Origin: Cafeteria roenbergensis
Lineage: Eukaryota; Sar; Bigyra; Bicosoecida; Cafeteriaceae
Direction of reading: 5' to 3'
Assembly: GCA_008330645.1 (NCBI GenBank)
Contig: VLTN01000040.1
Location: 186,001-250,000, forward strand
DNA: 64,000 nt
Shown here: piece after piece, positions 18,401 through 28,953 of the stretch
Layout: each line of letters opens with the position of its first letter
Position numbering within the stretch: position 1 is the stretch's first letter
Notes under the pieces: model-generated
Database searches by the model: none
What the model was told of the DNA's origin: nothing
Seen by the model: the letters and a program-made list of their open reading frames with translations, nothing else
Made by a program: the position numbers and the translations under genes

Positions 18401-20215
18401 CAGGGCGGCCTCACCCCCGTCTTCGAGGACGACGCGGCGAGGAAGGAGGAGCGTCGGCGCCGCAGGGAGCGCCTCCGCAAGGCCAAGAGCGGCCAGGCCG
18501 CCTCGCCCGGCACGGCGTCCTCCCGGGCCCTGGGTGGGGGAGCGCCCCCGCCGGCAGGGGGCAGCACGCGGCGCGGGCTGGCCAGCACGGCGGACGCGGA
18601 TCGCACCGACCCCGTGCCCCCCCCGCCCGCTCCGGGCTCCCGCGAGTACAGACAGGCCATGTCGTACGCGGCCGCGGCGGCTGCAGGCGCCGCCGTGGAC
18701 GCGCCCACCGCCGCTGCGGGCGGCCCCCAGCCCAAGCACGGGGCAGCCTCGGGGGCAGTGGGCACGGCCGTGACCAACCCGCTGTCCGTCGTCACGTCTG
18801 GGGACCTCCCAGCTGTGTACCGCACCCGCCGTGCCGGCAGCGATGCCGGCATCGAGCCCCGGGTCGAGGGCCTCATGGACAGCGTGCGTGCAGAGGCGGG
18901 CCGTCGCCGAGGCGCAGCTGCCGGCGGAGCGGCCGCTGCCTCTGCTGCCGGCGCTCGGGGCGCCCGCTCCTGGAGGGGGCTGCAGCCGTCTGCAGAGGAC
19001 AGGGCGGTCGACGACGAGCTGGCCGCCGGCATGGAGGCCTTCCACGAGGACCCGTCCCTCACAGACCTGGAGGACGCACCAGGGCGGCGGGGGCCGGTCG
19101 GTGCCGCGGCGGTCAGCGGCCCGGCCTCCGCTGCCGCCACAGGCGCGGCGGCGTCTGCCGCTTCGGGCGCGGCCCACTCCGGAGGGCAGAGCTCGGCTGG
19201 TGACGCGGAGAGCAAGGCCAGCGCGCCTCGTCGCCCACCCCGTGCGGCGGCCTCTGCCCGCGCCGGCCCGGCCTCGGCCGCGGGCGGCCTGTCCACCAAG
19301 CCCGACGCAACGGACGAGGCCGTGGCGGTGGCCTTCCGCCAGCCGTGGAACTCGGTCGTCGACGAGGTACGGGCTGCCTCGCCCTTTGGCCACCTCCCCG
19401 GCTGGCGCCTCGTGCCCGTCATCGTGAAGAGCAACGACGACCTCCGGCAGGAGCAGTTTGTCTCGGTGCTGCTGAAGCAGTTTGAGCTCATCTGGCGCGA
19501 CGCTGACGTGCCGGTGTGGGTCCGTCACTACGACATCCTGGCCACGGCCCGCGACGGGGGCATCATCGAAGCCATCCCCGACACCATCTCCATCGACTCC
19601 CTCAGGAAGGGCCTCGGAGAGCGCTACGGCGGGCTGCAGGACTTTTACGTGCGCCACTGGGGCGCGGGGCGCAAGGACAGCCCCCGATTCCGCGCGGCTC
19701 GCAAGGCCTTCGTCTCCTCCATGGCGGCCTACGCCATCGTGTGCTACCTGCTGAACATCAAGGACCGGCACAACGGTAACATTCTCATCGACCGCCACGG
19801 CCACGTGATGCACATCGACTTCGGCTTCCTCCTCTCCAACAGCCCCGGCGGAAACATGAACTTCGAGGCCGCGCCCTTCAAGCTCACCAAGGAGTTCGTG
19901 GACCTCATGGGGGGGGCGCGCTCCCGCTCCTTCGTGGCCTTCCGCAACCTGTGCGCCAAGGCCTTCCTCGAGGTCCGCAAGCGCAAGGAGAAGGTCATCC
20001 TGCTCGTCGAGATGATGATGGACGGAAACGAGGACCTTCCCTGCTTCAGGGCTGGCAAGCGCGCCATCATCGAGCAGCTTCGAGCGCGATTCGCACCGGG
20101 CGCAAGCTCTCGCCAGTGCGTGTCTCTCGTCAACGGGCTCATCAACCAGAGCATGGACAACTGGCGCACGCGCTGGTACGACGCCTACCAGCGCTGGTCC
20201 GTCGGCATCCACTGA
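15496..20215 (+). CDS. PI4KB: Phosphatidylinositol 4-kinase, type III beta (PIK1) class
   Basis: Model join(15496..15852, 16071..16225, 16378..20215), 1449 aa; phases 0 and 2 agree at both junctions. The N-terminal part matches the lipid-kinase-unique helical region: YQHLLATALVANAFSKHRT, RSPSMMRFYAPLLVNFLLHG and SIHFSHRVYWFLAAFAP (residues about 80-190). A very long Ala/Ser/Gly/Asp-rich region (about residues 250-1150) separates it from the C-terminal kinase: WRLVPVIVKSNDDLRQEQ, the catalytic loop IKDRHNGNILID near residue 1301, and HIDFGFLLSNSPGGN (Asp of DFG) near residue 1316. FKLTKEFVDLMGG is typical of PI4KB rather than PI4KA. It makes PI4P at the Golgi and feeds vesicle traffic. The insertion is far longer than in animals or yeast and is probably disordered. 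Start chosen at the first Met of exon 1. Confidence 0.92.
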
Positions 20216-20678
20216 GCCGCCTCATGGCCGCCTCCCGGCCGCCTCCCGGCCGCCTCATGGCCGCCTCGGACTCTCTCTTGCTCATAGCCCTCTCCCCCAT
20301 GCGTGCTCCCTCCGCCTGCTTGCTCTTGCTGGCTTGGAGGGACTCATCTTCTCCTAGGCTGCGACATCCCGAAGCCGACAGCGAGCGGAGCTTGAATTTG
20401 CCGCAGCTCCGCCTTGTGGCGGCCCTCGCTTCCCCCTCCCGCGCACCCCGCTTCAACCACTCTCTGCACAGGCGCTTCGAGCCTCCCCCCTCCAGTCGGG
20501 GCATTGCATTTGAGTGTATTTTGCGCGACTGATCTTGTGTCATCCGCACTCACCCCCCCCGTTGGCCCCGCCGCCTGCGTGCACGCACACACACGAAAAC
20601 CATTTTCTCCACACGAAAACCCGCCCAGGCGCGCGCAGCGGCAGCCTGTTGGCCGTGCCCGGCGCAGGCGCAATGCGC
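20216..20678. other. Convergent intergenic region with short repeats
   Basis: 463 bp between the PI4K (+) and TCD (-) stops. 20220-20270 holds imperfect copies of GGCCGCCTC(CC). Two copies of CACACGAAAACC lie near 20588 and 20608. On the minus strand the latter region reads as a TG-rich stretch 85-105 bp past the TCD stop. No gene is seen. Confidence 0.55.
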
Positions 20679-22430
20679 TCAGCGCCTCGCAACGTTCACA
20701 CCCACGGCAACGGTTGCGCACCCCACAGCGAATCCTGACAGCAGATACGCCCCAGCCCACAGCCACTCCGACTCGGCCGCGGCCTCGCGCGTCGCCTCGA
20801 GCGCCGAACCCCGCGCAAGAGCCGCCTCCATGGCCGCCGCCGCCTCGGTCGTCGCCCGCTTGTCAGCCGCCAGCGACGCCCTGACCCACGCCAGCCGCCC
20901 CTCCACCTGCTCTGCCACCGCGGGGTCCACCCAGCCGTTCCCCTCCTTCTCCAGCCTGACGATGCCCCGCTCGTCCGCCAGCACAAGGTTGTCGATGCTC
21001 GCTGGGCGGTCCATCGCCCACCGAGTCAGGCCCAGCTTGGGCTTCTTCCCCGCCGGCACGCAGTCGAGCGCGTCGCGGCCCCGCCACACCTGGGTGAAGT
21101 GGTACCCGCAGACGGCGTGGTCCACCCGCTGCTGCACCAGCGCAGAGTCGCGCTCCCCGTGGACCTTGGCCTCCCGCGATTGCAGCCTGTTGGTGAGCTT
21201 CGTCAGGGCGGTCTGGCTGAGGCCGGGAGCGGGCACCGGGTCGGCAATGGGCTTTCCCGCAAGCTCGCAGAGCGCGTGGCCCGCCACCGCCTGCCCGAAG
21301 AGCGCGGGCACGGTGCCCAGCACCGGGATGACTCGCAGCCTGAAGCCCGCGAGCAGACCAAACTCCTCCGGGTTCGCGGCCTGGGCGTCTGCCAGAGGCA
21401 TGAGGGCCTTCACGGCGGGCTCGGAGGAGTACACCGCGTCGACGGCCATCATGATACGGCGGGCCTCGGCCGCAATGGCCGGGTCGCCACTCAGGGTGCG
21501 CTCGCTCGGAGTCGCGTCGCCGCCGTCGGCCTCGTCACCGGCGGCTGCGGCGGCGGCGGCAGGAGCTGCAGCAGCTGCTGCTGCGGCTGCAGCGCCTGGG
21601 GAGGCACCGGCCTGCGCACCGCCGTCCCCCGGCTGCGCCCTGTCCTCCCACAGGCCCCTGGCCTTGAGGATCTCGCAGCGAAGTGTGTAGCGGAGCTTCG
21701 CCGCCAGCGGGTCGATGGTGGCGTGGGCGAGCTTTCCGATGTGCACGCGGGTGGGGTCGGACTTGCCGCCGGCTCCGAGCGAGCTGATGCAGCGGAGGCC
21801 TAGCCTGTCGCAGGCGAGCAGCAGTTGCGCCTTGGTAGAGCTGTCGTCGATGCAGTCGAGCACCAGGTCGGGCGAGCCGGCCAGGAGGTCGTCCGCGTCC
21901 TCGCCGCGGAAGATGGAGGGAACAGCCTCGATTTCGCACCAGGGGCACACGAGCCGCAGGTGGTCCGCCAATGCCTTGACCTTGGGCTCCCCCACGTTGG
22001 CGCGCGTCGCGGTTGCGTGCCGGTTGAGCGAGGACAGCGACACGTTGTCGAAATCGACAAGGCGCACCCTTCGCACCCCAGCGCGCACAAGCATGTTAGC
22101 CGCGTGGGAGCCCACACCGCCCAGGCCCACCACCACAACGAAGGCTCGCTCGATGCGGTCCTGCCCGTCGTCGTCGAAGAACTGCCTGTTGCGCGACAGC
22201 TGCTCCGACTTGAGGCTCGGCACATCCTTGCCGGCCTCGATGGCGCGGCGCAGGTGCTCCGCGGCCACGTCGTCAAGCTCGTCCAGCACGTGCACGGACG
22301 GGTCGGCGCAGCGAGTGGCGGGCCGCTTCTCGCTCGCGCCGGCGCCCACGGCCGCCAGCACCGCCGCAGCCGTCGCAGCGCCGACAGCTGCGCTCACAGC
22401 CAGCACCTTTCCAACCGTCGCACTGTCCAT
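20679..22430 (-). CDS. TCD1: tRNA threonylcarbamoyladenosine dehydratase (TCD/TcdA family)
   Basis: 583 aa, one exon, start MDSATVGKV at 22430, just before a hydrophobic segment (about residues 6-30). The E1-like/ThiF fold is clear: VVVVGLGGVGSHAANMLVRAG at about 98-118 (nucleotide-binding Gly loop), VDFDNVSLSSLNRH (Asp, Asn and Arg of the adenylation site), and DLVLDCIDDSSTK. SEQLSRNRQFF before the Gly loop and the RVHIGKLAHATIDPLAAKLR region are typical of TcdA/Tcd1 rather than ubiquitin E1s. By family it uses ATP to cyclise t6A at tRNA position 37 to ct6A. A poly-Ala insertion lies near residues 340-360. A second hydrophobic segment (YLLSGFAVGCATVAVGVNV) ends the protein. Yeast Tcd proteins sit on the outer mitochondrial membrane, which would fit. 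It is divergent from NAGS. Confidence 0.88.
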   Translation of the reverse strand: MDSATVGKVLAVSAAVGAATAAAVLAAVGAGASEKRPATRCADPSVHVLDELDDVAAEHLRRAIEAGKDVPSLKSEQLSRNRQFFDDDGQDRIERAFVVVVGLGGVGSHAANMLVRAGVRRVRLVDFDNVSLSSLNRHATATRANVGEPKVKALADHLRLVCPWCEIEAVPSIFRGEDADDLLAGSPDLVLDCIDDSSTKAQLLLACDRLGLRCISSLGAGGKSDPTRVHIGKLAHATIDPLAAKLRYTLRCEILKARGLWEDRAQPGDGGAQAGASPGAAAAAAAAAAPAAAAAAAGDEADGGDATPSERTLSGDPAIAAEARRIMMAVDAVYSSEPAVKALMPLADAQAANPEEFGLLAGFRLRVIPVLGTVPALFGQAVAGHALCELAGKPIADPVPAPGLSQTALTKLTNRLQSREAKVHGERDSALVQQRVDHAVCGYHFTQVWRGRDALDCVPAGKKPKLGLTRWAMDRPASIDNLVLADERGIVRLEKEGNGWVDPAVAEQVEGRLAWVRASLAADKRATTEAAAAMEAALARGSALEATREAAAESEWLWAGAYLLSGFAVGCATVAVGVNVARR

Positions 22431-22640
22431 GGCGCCCGGCGCGTGCCGCCCGAGCAAGGCCGCTGCGCCTCGCCCCTTTCCTCGCCGCGAGCAATGCATG
22501 CGCCGCGGGCAATATTCGGCGGCTCTGCCGCCTGCGGCAGCCATCGACCCCCCGCTGCTGCTTGTTCGGTGCCTGCGGGCGCGCCGCAAGCCCTGCGGCC
22601 CGCACTCCCCGAGGCTCGGGGACCCGGCTCGAGGAGCTCG
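22431..22640. promoter_or_regulatory. Candidate bidirectional promoter, TCD/NAGS
   Basis: 210 bp between divergent start codons. GC-rich, with the sequence GCAATATTC near 22510 as the only AT-rich point. No TATA box. Inferred from layout. Confidence 0.45.
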
Positions 22641-25600
22641 ATGCGCCAGGTCGCTCGGGTCGCATCTCGAATCGCTCACCAGTCCGTGCCGTCCTCCCGC
22701 CGTTGGGCCTCAGCCGCCGCCGCCAACCCTCCGCCCGAAAGCACCCAGGATGCGTCCCCAACCTTTGCACAAGAAGGCCCTGCCCCGGCCGCTCCCAGCC
22801 GCAAGGCCACGCGCTCAGCGCAGCGCGAGCTCGTTTCGCAGCTCTTTGGATATCTGCGGCAGACCGCTGAGGTGCGCCACTACCTCAAGCATTTCGGAAC
22901 AGCCGACACTGAGCGCTTCGCAGTCGTTAAGGTGAGGTCGCCGTTCAGCGGAAGGAGCCGCCGGCGATCGAGGGCAGCGCAGCCCCCCTTGGGCCATCAT
23001 TCCGGAGCGGCTCCGCGTCGCCGAGCGAGTTGAATCCCACAGGCAGCGGCTGCACCTTGGCCCAGCAGCTGGCCGCCACAGCTGCGCGTGCGCCCAAACG
23101 TCGAATGCCGCCGCAGCGAGCTTGCCTGACAAGCATGCCCCTGTCTTGTGGGGCCTGGCGCTGCCTCGCGCGCCTTCGGGGCCGCTCCCGCAGCGCCACG
23201 CTCCGCACCCGCCTCCCAGGGCTCTCAGACCCCCGGCCCGCTCCTTCCTGCCCCCCCCCCCCCCGCAAGGCTGCCCTCCCCGCACCCCCCGCTCTGGCGC
23301 CGCCCCCGCCTGCCCCCCTGCTCGCAGGTGACCGGCGATCTGCTCCACCTGCCCGGAGAGGCCGACCGCGTCGCGTCTGCGCTGGCTTTCCTGCACCAGA
23401 TGGGCCTGGTCCCCGTGGTCATCCACGGCGCAGGCCTCTTCAGCGGACGCCGCGCGCAGGAGGTCGCGGACGCTCTGCGTCACGACGGGCACTTCTCGCC
23501 CATCGAATATTCCGGCAGCGGCCTCGAGGCCAGCAGCGGCATGTCCAGCTCAGGCGAGGGCGCCACCCCCGACCAGGCGGCCGCCTCGGACGCCCGACGC
23601 CTCCGCCGCCGCGCCGCCAGGCACAGCATGCGCGCCGCCCGCAAGTACATGGCCCGCGCCAACACGGCTCTGTGCCGGGCTCTGGCTGCGCTGGGCGTGG
23701 ACACCGTCCCGATGATCACAAGCGCGTTCAACGCCACCGTCGACAAGTCGATCACCGGCCCCGGGGAGGGGGTGGTGGCAAACATCACGGCAGTCAACAC
23801 GGAGGCGATCCTCGCTGCCGTTGACGCGGGGGCGCTGCCGGTAATCGCAGCGCTTGCCCCTCGTCCGCCGCCGCCTGCCAGGCGCAAGCTCGCAGAGACC
23901 GCAGCCGCCGTGACGGCGGGCGACGACGAGGAGGGCGACGAGCACGACGACGCCGTACATGACGACGACGACGATGATGACGAGGAGGAGGAGGAGGAAG
24001 AGGACGAGGAGGCCGATGAGGCCGAGATCGCTGCCGCCACTGCGCTGGCCGCCCGCCAGCCCGCCCTCACCTTCTCCACGTGGAAGGCCGCCGCCTCCCT
24101 GGCCCGCGAGCTGCGGCCTCTCAAGGTCATCGTGCTGCGCCCCGAGGGCGGCTTCCTCAAGGGAGGTGAGTCCCGAGCTCTCGCCCGTTCCAATGTGCAC
24201 CCGCGCCCTCCGCTGGCTCCCCCCCGCTGCCCTCCGACCGCTGCGGTGGCCACTCCCCGCCGACCCCCCCCCCCCCCTTCCTGTTGCCGCCCGCCCCGCG
24301 TCGCCACCCCCCCGCAGACGGGTCACGACTGGGGCGCATCTCGCTGGCGCGGGACCTGCAGCGGCTCTGCCCGGAGGCAATCCCGCTCACCCCCACCGAG
24401 CTCGCCGCCGCTGCGGCAGCCGCGCTGGCAGAGCAGTCCCGGGCCCAGGCCCAGCAGGGCCAGGGGGCGGACGACGAGGAGGAGGACGGGCCGGCCCTGG
24501 TGCCCGGCGAGGGAATCCTCGCTGACCTAACCATGTCCCCGGCTCTGCCCGAGCTCGACCTGGGGGAGGCCGGCGACCTGCCCCACTACCCAGCCACGCA
24601 GGCCGACGCGCTGGTGGACCCGGAAGAGATGATCCACGGCGAGGACGACGCTGCGCCTCTCATGGGCGTCGCCGCGGCAGACCTTCTGGAGACAGAGTCG
24701 CCCCTGCTCGCGCAGATCGCTGCAGCCGGCGAGCAGGCCGAGGCCGACTACGCCGCGGTGGGCCCGGCCGGGGACGACGACGCGTATCTTGCCCCGGACC
24801 GGCGCTCGAGCCAGCTCTCGGCCGGAGACCACGGCGTTCTTCGCCACGTCGCCGGCCTCTTCGACGATGGCGAGCTCGAGCCGGGAGCCACTGTGGCCAT
24901 TACCAGCCCGCAGTTCCTGGCCGCGGAGCTCTTCACAGAGCGCGGCAGCGGGACCCTCGTCGTCCGCGGAGAAAAGGTCAGCAGAGCCGCCGCCTGGCCC
25001 GCTGCCCGTGCTGGAGCCTGCCTGCCCCGAGCTCGTCTGCTGTCTGCGCGATCGTGCCAGCCCTGGCGCTGCGCTGACGTTGGCCGCCCCGCGTCTCGCC
25101 GTGTGGCGCCTGGCCCCGCCTGGCCCCCGCCTGGCCCCCGCCTGGCCCCCGCCTGGCCCCCGGCTGCCTACCCGCCTGGCCCCCGCCTGGCCCCCGCCTG
25201 GCCCCCGCCTGGCCCCCGCCTGGCCCCCGCCTGCCTACCCGCTCGCACGCTCGCCAACGGCGCCCACCCCCCCTCTTGCCGCCGTCTCCGCCCTGCTTCG
25301 CGCGCCTGCAGATCCGCAAGTTCACGTCCTTCCAGCAAGTGGACAAGGCCGACCTGAAGGATCTCCTCGAGCAGGCCTTCGGCAAGCGCCTCCCGGACGG
25401 CTACTTCGACGACCGCGCCCAGCGCCTGCGCTCCATCTATGCGTCAGAGTCCATGCGTGGCGCAGCCATCGTCACGACCGAGAACGGTGAGCCAGCCCCT
25501 CGCGGCAGACTTGCCGCGCGCTTTCCAGTGTCGCAGCCCGACCCGGGAGATGCGCCGTGAATTCGCCGTGCGCACGTTGCGATGCCCCGCCCGCATGCAA

Positions 25601-25959
25601 GCCTCGGTCCCGATGTGCCCGCCCGTCGCGCAGGCATTGCGTACCTGGACAAGTTTGCGGTTTCGCCCAGCGCGCAGGGAGATAAGCTCGGCGACGACGT
25701 TTGGCAGGCGCTGGTCGAGGGCGAGCCGAAGCTCTTCTGGCGATCTCGGTCTGACAACCGTGTCAATGGGTGGTATTTCTCCCGCGCGCACGGCAGCTAC
25801 ACGGCGCCGAGCATCGAGGACCCGCGCAAGGCTGCAGAGGCGGCAGACGCCTATGGCCACGCGCCTGGCTACTGGACCGTCTTCTGGCGGGGCCTTGGCG
25901 ACTCTGACATCCTGGATGCAGTTCGCGCGGCGCACGCCATGGCGCCCACGTTCACCTGA
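22641..25959 (+). CDS. NAGS: N-acetylglutamate synthase (amino-acid kinase + NAT domains), mitochondrial
   Basis: Model join(22641..22931, 23328..24165, 24318..24976, 25312..25486, 25634..25959), 762 aa; all four junctions keep phase (0, 1, 0, 1). The basic N-terminus [14 protein letters not shown] is a likely mitochondrial presequence. The amino-acid-kinase domain runs from ERFAVVK across the first junction to [12 protein letters not shown]-type sequence (here [14 protein letters not shown]) and on to PVIAALA. The C-terminal NAT domain (from about residue 596) has [45 protein letters not shown] and YWTVFW, which match vertebrate and fungal NAGS/NAGK NAT domains. It makes N-acetylglutamate for arginine biosynthesis. 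An Asp/Glu-run insertion (about residues 305-330) is unusual. A fungal-type acetylglutamate kinase with NAT domain is the main alternative, but the kinase catalytic residues were not checked. Confidence 0.85.
22932..23327 (+). other. NAGS intron 1, with poly(C) tract
   Basis: 396-nt intron, donor GTGAGG, acceptor CAG. It contains a run of 14 C at 23251-23264 and several shorter C-rich blocks up to the acceptor. No gene is seen in it. Confidence 0.75.
25108..25238 (+). repeat. Minisatellite in NAGS intron 3
   Basis: About eleven copies of the 11-nt unit GCCTGGCCCCC, interrupted once by GGCTGCCTACCC and again at the end. It lies in the 335-nt intron 24977-25311 (donor GTCAGC). Confidence 0.9.
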
Positions 25960-26318
25960 GTGATTCATGAGCTTGCTCCTCGAAACGGCCCGCCTTGAGC
26001 GCCCCCCCCCCCCCCTTCCCCGCCCGCCACTCCCTCAGCCCCTGCCCCGTGCGCGCGCGTGCGCACCGGCGTATGCTGGCCGCGGCCTTGGCCATCCACA
26101 TCGTTTTGCGACTGGCTCGGGTGCACGAAACGCTGCGCGGGCGCGCGAGGGCGCGCGGCATGGGGCCGGCGCCTTGCACGGAACATTGCTCTGTTGGGTT
26201 GCGCGCGAAAGGCAGGGCTGGGCTGGACTACTGGGCGTCGCGCGCGCCTTGTCGTGGTCCCGGAGGCGTCCTTGCGCGGGGCGTGAGCGACCGGCGGGCG
26301 CTCCGGCGCTGCGCGCGC
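25960..26318. other. Convergent intergenic region
   Basis: 359 bp between the NAGS (+) and SHMT (-) stops. It holds a run of 14 C at 26002-26015. No gene and no AATAAA are seen. Confidence 0.6.
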
Positions 26319-28693
26319 TCATGCGCGGTACTTCATGGCGGACTCGTCGAAGCCGATGCTGGGGAAGGTGCGAGCGAAGTCCTTGACGTCCCTGGCGAGA
26401 GCCTCGAGCTCCGCGGGGGGGTTGGCGAGGAGCTCGGCGTTGAAGTCCGCCACCTTCTTCTTGCCGTCGGCCTTGAGCTTCTCGTTGACGCTCTGGGTGA
26501 TCTCGATGGCGCGGCTGAAGAAGCCGGTGACCGCGTCAAAGTCAGCCTCGACGAGCCCGCGGGAGGTGAGGGCGGGGGTGCCCATGCGAATGCCACCGGG
26601 CACAAGCGCGGACACGTCGCCGGGGACGGTGTTCTTGTTGGTAATGATGCCGGCGAGCTCGAGCACGCGCTCGGCGCGCGCCCCGTCGATCCCCTTGGCC
26701 CGGAGGTCGACGAGGACGAGGTGGTTGTCGGTACCGCCGGACACGAGATCGAAGGCCGCGTCGGTGAGCGACTTGGCAAGCGCGGCGGAGTTCTCCATCA
26801 CCTTGCGCTGATAGTCGACGAAGGAGGGGTCCTTCACCTGCTTCAGCGCCGTGGCGAGAGCCGAGATAGTGTGGTTGTGGGGGCCGCCCTGGAGGCCGGG
26901 GAAGACGCTGAAGTTGATGGGGCCCTCCAGGTCGTACATGGTCTCCTTGCCCTTCTTGCTCACGCTGCGCACGCCCTTGCGGTAAAAGATCATCGCCCCG
27001 CGGGGCCCGCGGAGGCTCTTGTGGGTGGTGGTGGTCACCACGTCGCACTGCTCGAAGGGGGAGGGGATCTGGCCTGCCGCCACGAGCCCGCTGACGTGCG
27101 CCATATCGGCGACCAGGTACGCGTCGTGCTTGTCGGCCGTGGCGCGCATGCGGTCGTAGTCGATGAGGCGGGAGTATGCCGAGGCGCCGGCCACCAGCAG
27201 CTTGGGCCGGTAGAGCTCTGCGTTCCTGTCGATGGCGTCGTAGTCGATCCTTCCAGTGGCCTGCGCGTGAGGAGGGGTTCGGGGGATTGGGGAGGAGCTC
27301 GGGTGGGTGGGTGGGTGTAGCTGTCCACCGGGGGCGGGAAAGGGACAATCGGGGTCCGGCCAGACTGTGGCCGCTGTTGGCCGGGCGGCGGCAGCGGCAG
27401 CGGCAGCGGCAGCGGCAGCGGCAGCGGCAGCGGCAGCGGCAGCGGCAGCGGCAGCGGCAGCGGCAGCGGCAGCGGCAGCGGCAGCGGCAGCGGCAGCGGC
27501 GGCGGCAGCGGCGATCGGCATTGCGCAGTGGCTGCCGCTGCGCCGGCAGCTGCGGCGTTAGCTCACCTCGTCGAGGCGGTACGGGAAGGTCTCGAAGTAG
27601 ATGGACACCGCCGAGATCTTCTTCTTGGCCGTCTGGTAGCCGTGCGAGAGGTGTCCGCCGTGGGGGAGGTCGAGCGCCATGATGCGGTCGTGCGGCTTGA
27701 GGAGGGCCGTGTACACGGCGAAGTTGGCCGGGGACCCGGAGAGGGACTGCACGTTCACGCCCCAGCTGCGGCTCGCGGCGACGCGGGAGGCAAAAGGTGC
27801 GAGGCACGGGCGGGGGGGTGGGGGTGGGGGGAGGCAGAGGTGGCGGCTGGCGAAGGGCAGCGGTATCCTTGACGCGGTGACGCGACGCTGACTCGGCGGA
27901 ACGGGCGGCAGGACGCGCTGCCTTGCCTGGCCAGCGAGCGATCCGCGGGCAGCGCGCCTCACGCTGTGGCAGCACGAGGCGCACTCACCGCTCAGGGTCG
28001 AGGTCGAACGCGTCGAGGGCGCGCCGCTGGCAGAGCGTCTCGGCCTGGTCGATCCACTCGTTGCCTCCGTAGTAGCGCTGCCCGGGGTAGCCCTCGGAGT
28101 ACTTGTTGCTCATGACGGAGCCAAGGGCATCGAAAACCGCGCGGGAGGTGAAGTTCTGCGCGCCGTCGGGCGGGGGGAGGGGCGCCCAGTGCGTATGGAG
28201 CAGGGGGACAAGTCTGGCGAGAGCAAGCGAGCTGCGGTTGCTCTTGCCTGCAATCCGGAACGCACCGGCCGTCGGGCGCGCTGGCCGGGCGCCCACTCAC
28301 CTCCGACGCGATGAGCACCAGGCTGGAACGCTGGCGGTCCTTCTCGTGCTCGATGATGTCGAACAGCTCGGGGTCAGTGTTCTCGAGGCTGTCGTTCAGG
28401 CTTGGCACCCAGGTGGCCTGGCTGGAAGCCTGCGGCGTCAGAGGCACGGGAGGGCGAGCTAGGTCGGTGGATCGGGCGACTGGGCTGCCGCGACTAGGAT
28501 GGAGGCGCGGCCGCGCTCGCGCGGGCCGCCCAATCCGCGCCAAGGGGCGGAAACGCTCTGCGGCGCTCAGGTTCACCTCCGAGGGCGGGGGCGCGGTGCG
28601 CTCCGGTGTTCCAGCCGCGATGCTCACGGCCCTGACGCCCGCCGAGGCCAGGGAGCCCGCCCGTGCAACCGTGCGCGTCGCTGCCGCAAGCAT
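26319..28693 (-). CDS. SHMT: Serine hydroxymethyltransferase, mitochondrial
   Basis: Model complement(join(26319..27260, 27567..27765, 27989..28155, 28301..28429, 28577..28693)), 517 aa; all junction phases agree. Exon 1 encodes a presequence ([19 protein letters not shown]). The body begins [15 protein letters not shown] and shows [30 protein letters not shown] (substrate-binding Tyr region), [38 protein letters not shown] (PLP-contact Asp and His) and [19 protein letters not shown] (catalytic Lys in the THK motif). It interconverts serine/tetrahydrofolate with glycine/methylene-tetrahydrofolate; the presequence indicates the mitochondrial pool. Length and motifs are complete. Intron 4 carries a long hexanucleotide repeat. 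It shares a short divergent spacer with WASHC3. Confidence 0.96.
27387..27512 (+). repeat. (GGCAGC)n hexanucleotide repeat in SHMT intron 4
   Basis: About 20 near-perfect tandem copies of GGCAGC (GCTGCC on the gene strand), with one GGCGGC variant near the end. It lies within the 306-nt intron 27261-27566. If translated it would give poly-Gly-Ser or poly-Ala, but family alignment shows the surrounding region is absent from the enzyme. Confidence 0.95.
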
Positions 28694-28953
28694 GCCTCGC
28701 GCTCCGTTCGTGTGCGTCTGCGGGGGCCGGCGACTCGCACCTTCGAGGCGCCACCTCTGGCAGAGCCGCCGTCGCGGCAGCGGGCCACGCGAGCCGAGCC
28801 TGCGCGCTGGCAAGCCGAGGGCGGCACCCGGCGAGCGGCACTGGCCCTGCGCCCGGCGGACCCCCTGCGACCCCCGGCTCCGTGCCGGCCCTCCTGAACA
28901 GCGGCAGCCGCCCCGACCCACCGGCCGGCCGCTTGCGCCGGGCAAGTTGAAGC
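28694..28953. promoter_or_regulatory. Candidate bidirectional promoter, SHMT/WASHC3
   Basis: 260 bp between divergent start codons, GC-rich, no TATA box. Inferred from layout only. Confidence 0.45.

Noticed and set aside
17777-20212. 811-codon open frame on the minus strand opposite the PI 4-kinase
   Set aside because: It lies wholly antisense to a well-supported kinase. At this GC content long antisense frames arise by chance, and its translation shows no domain.
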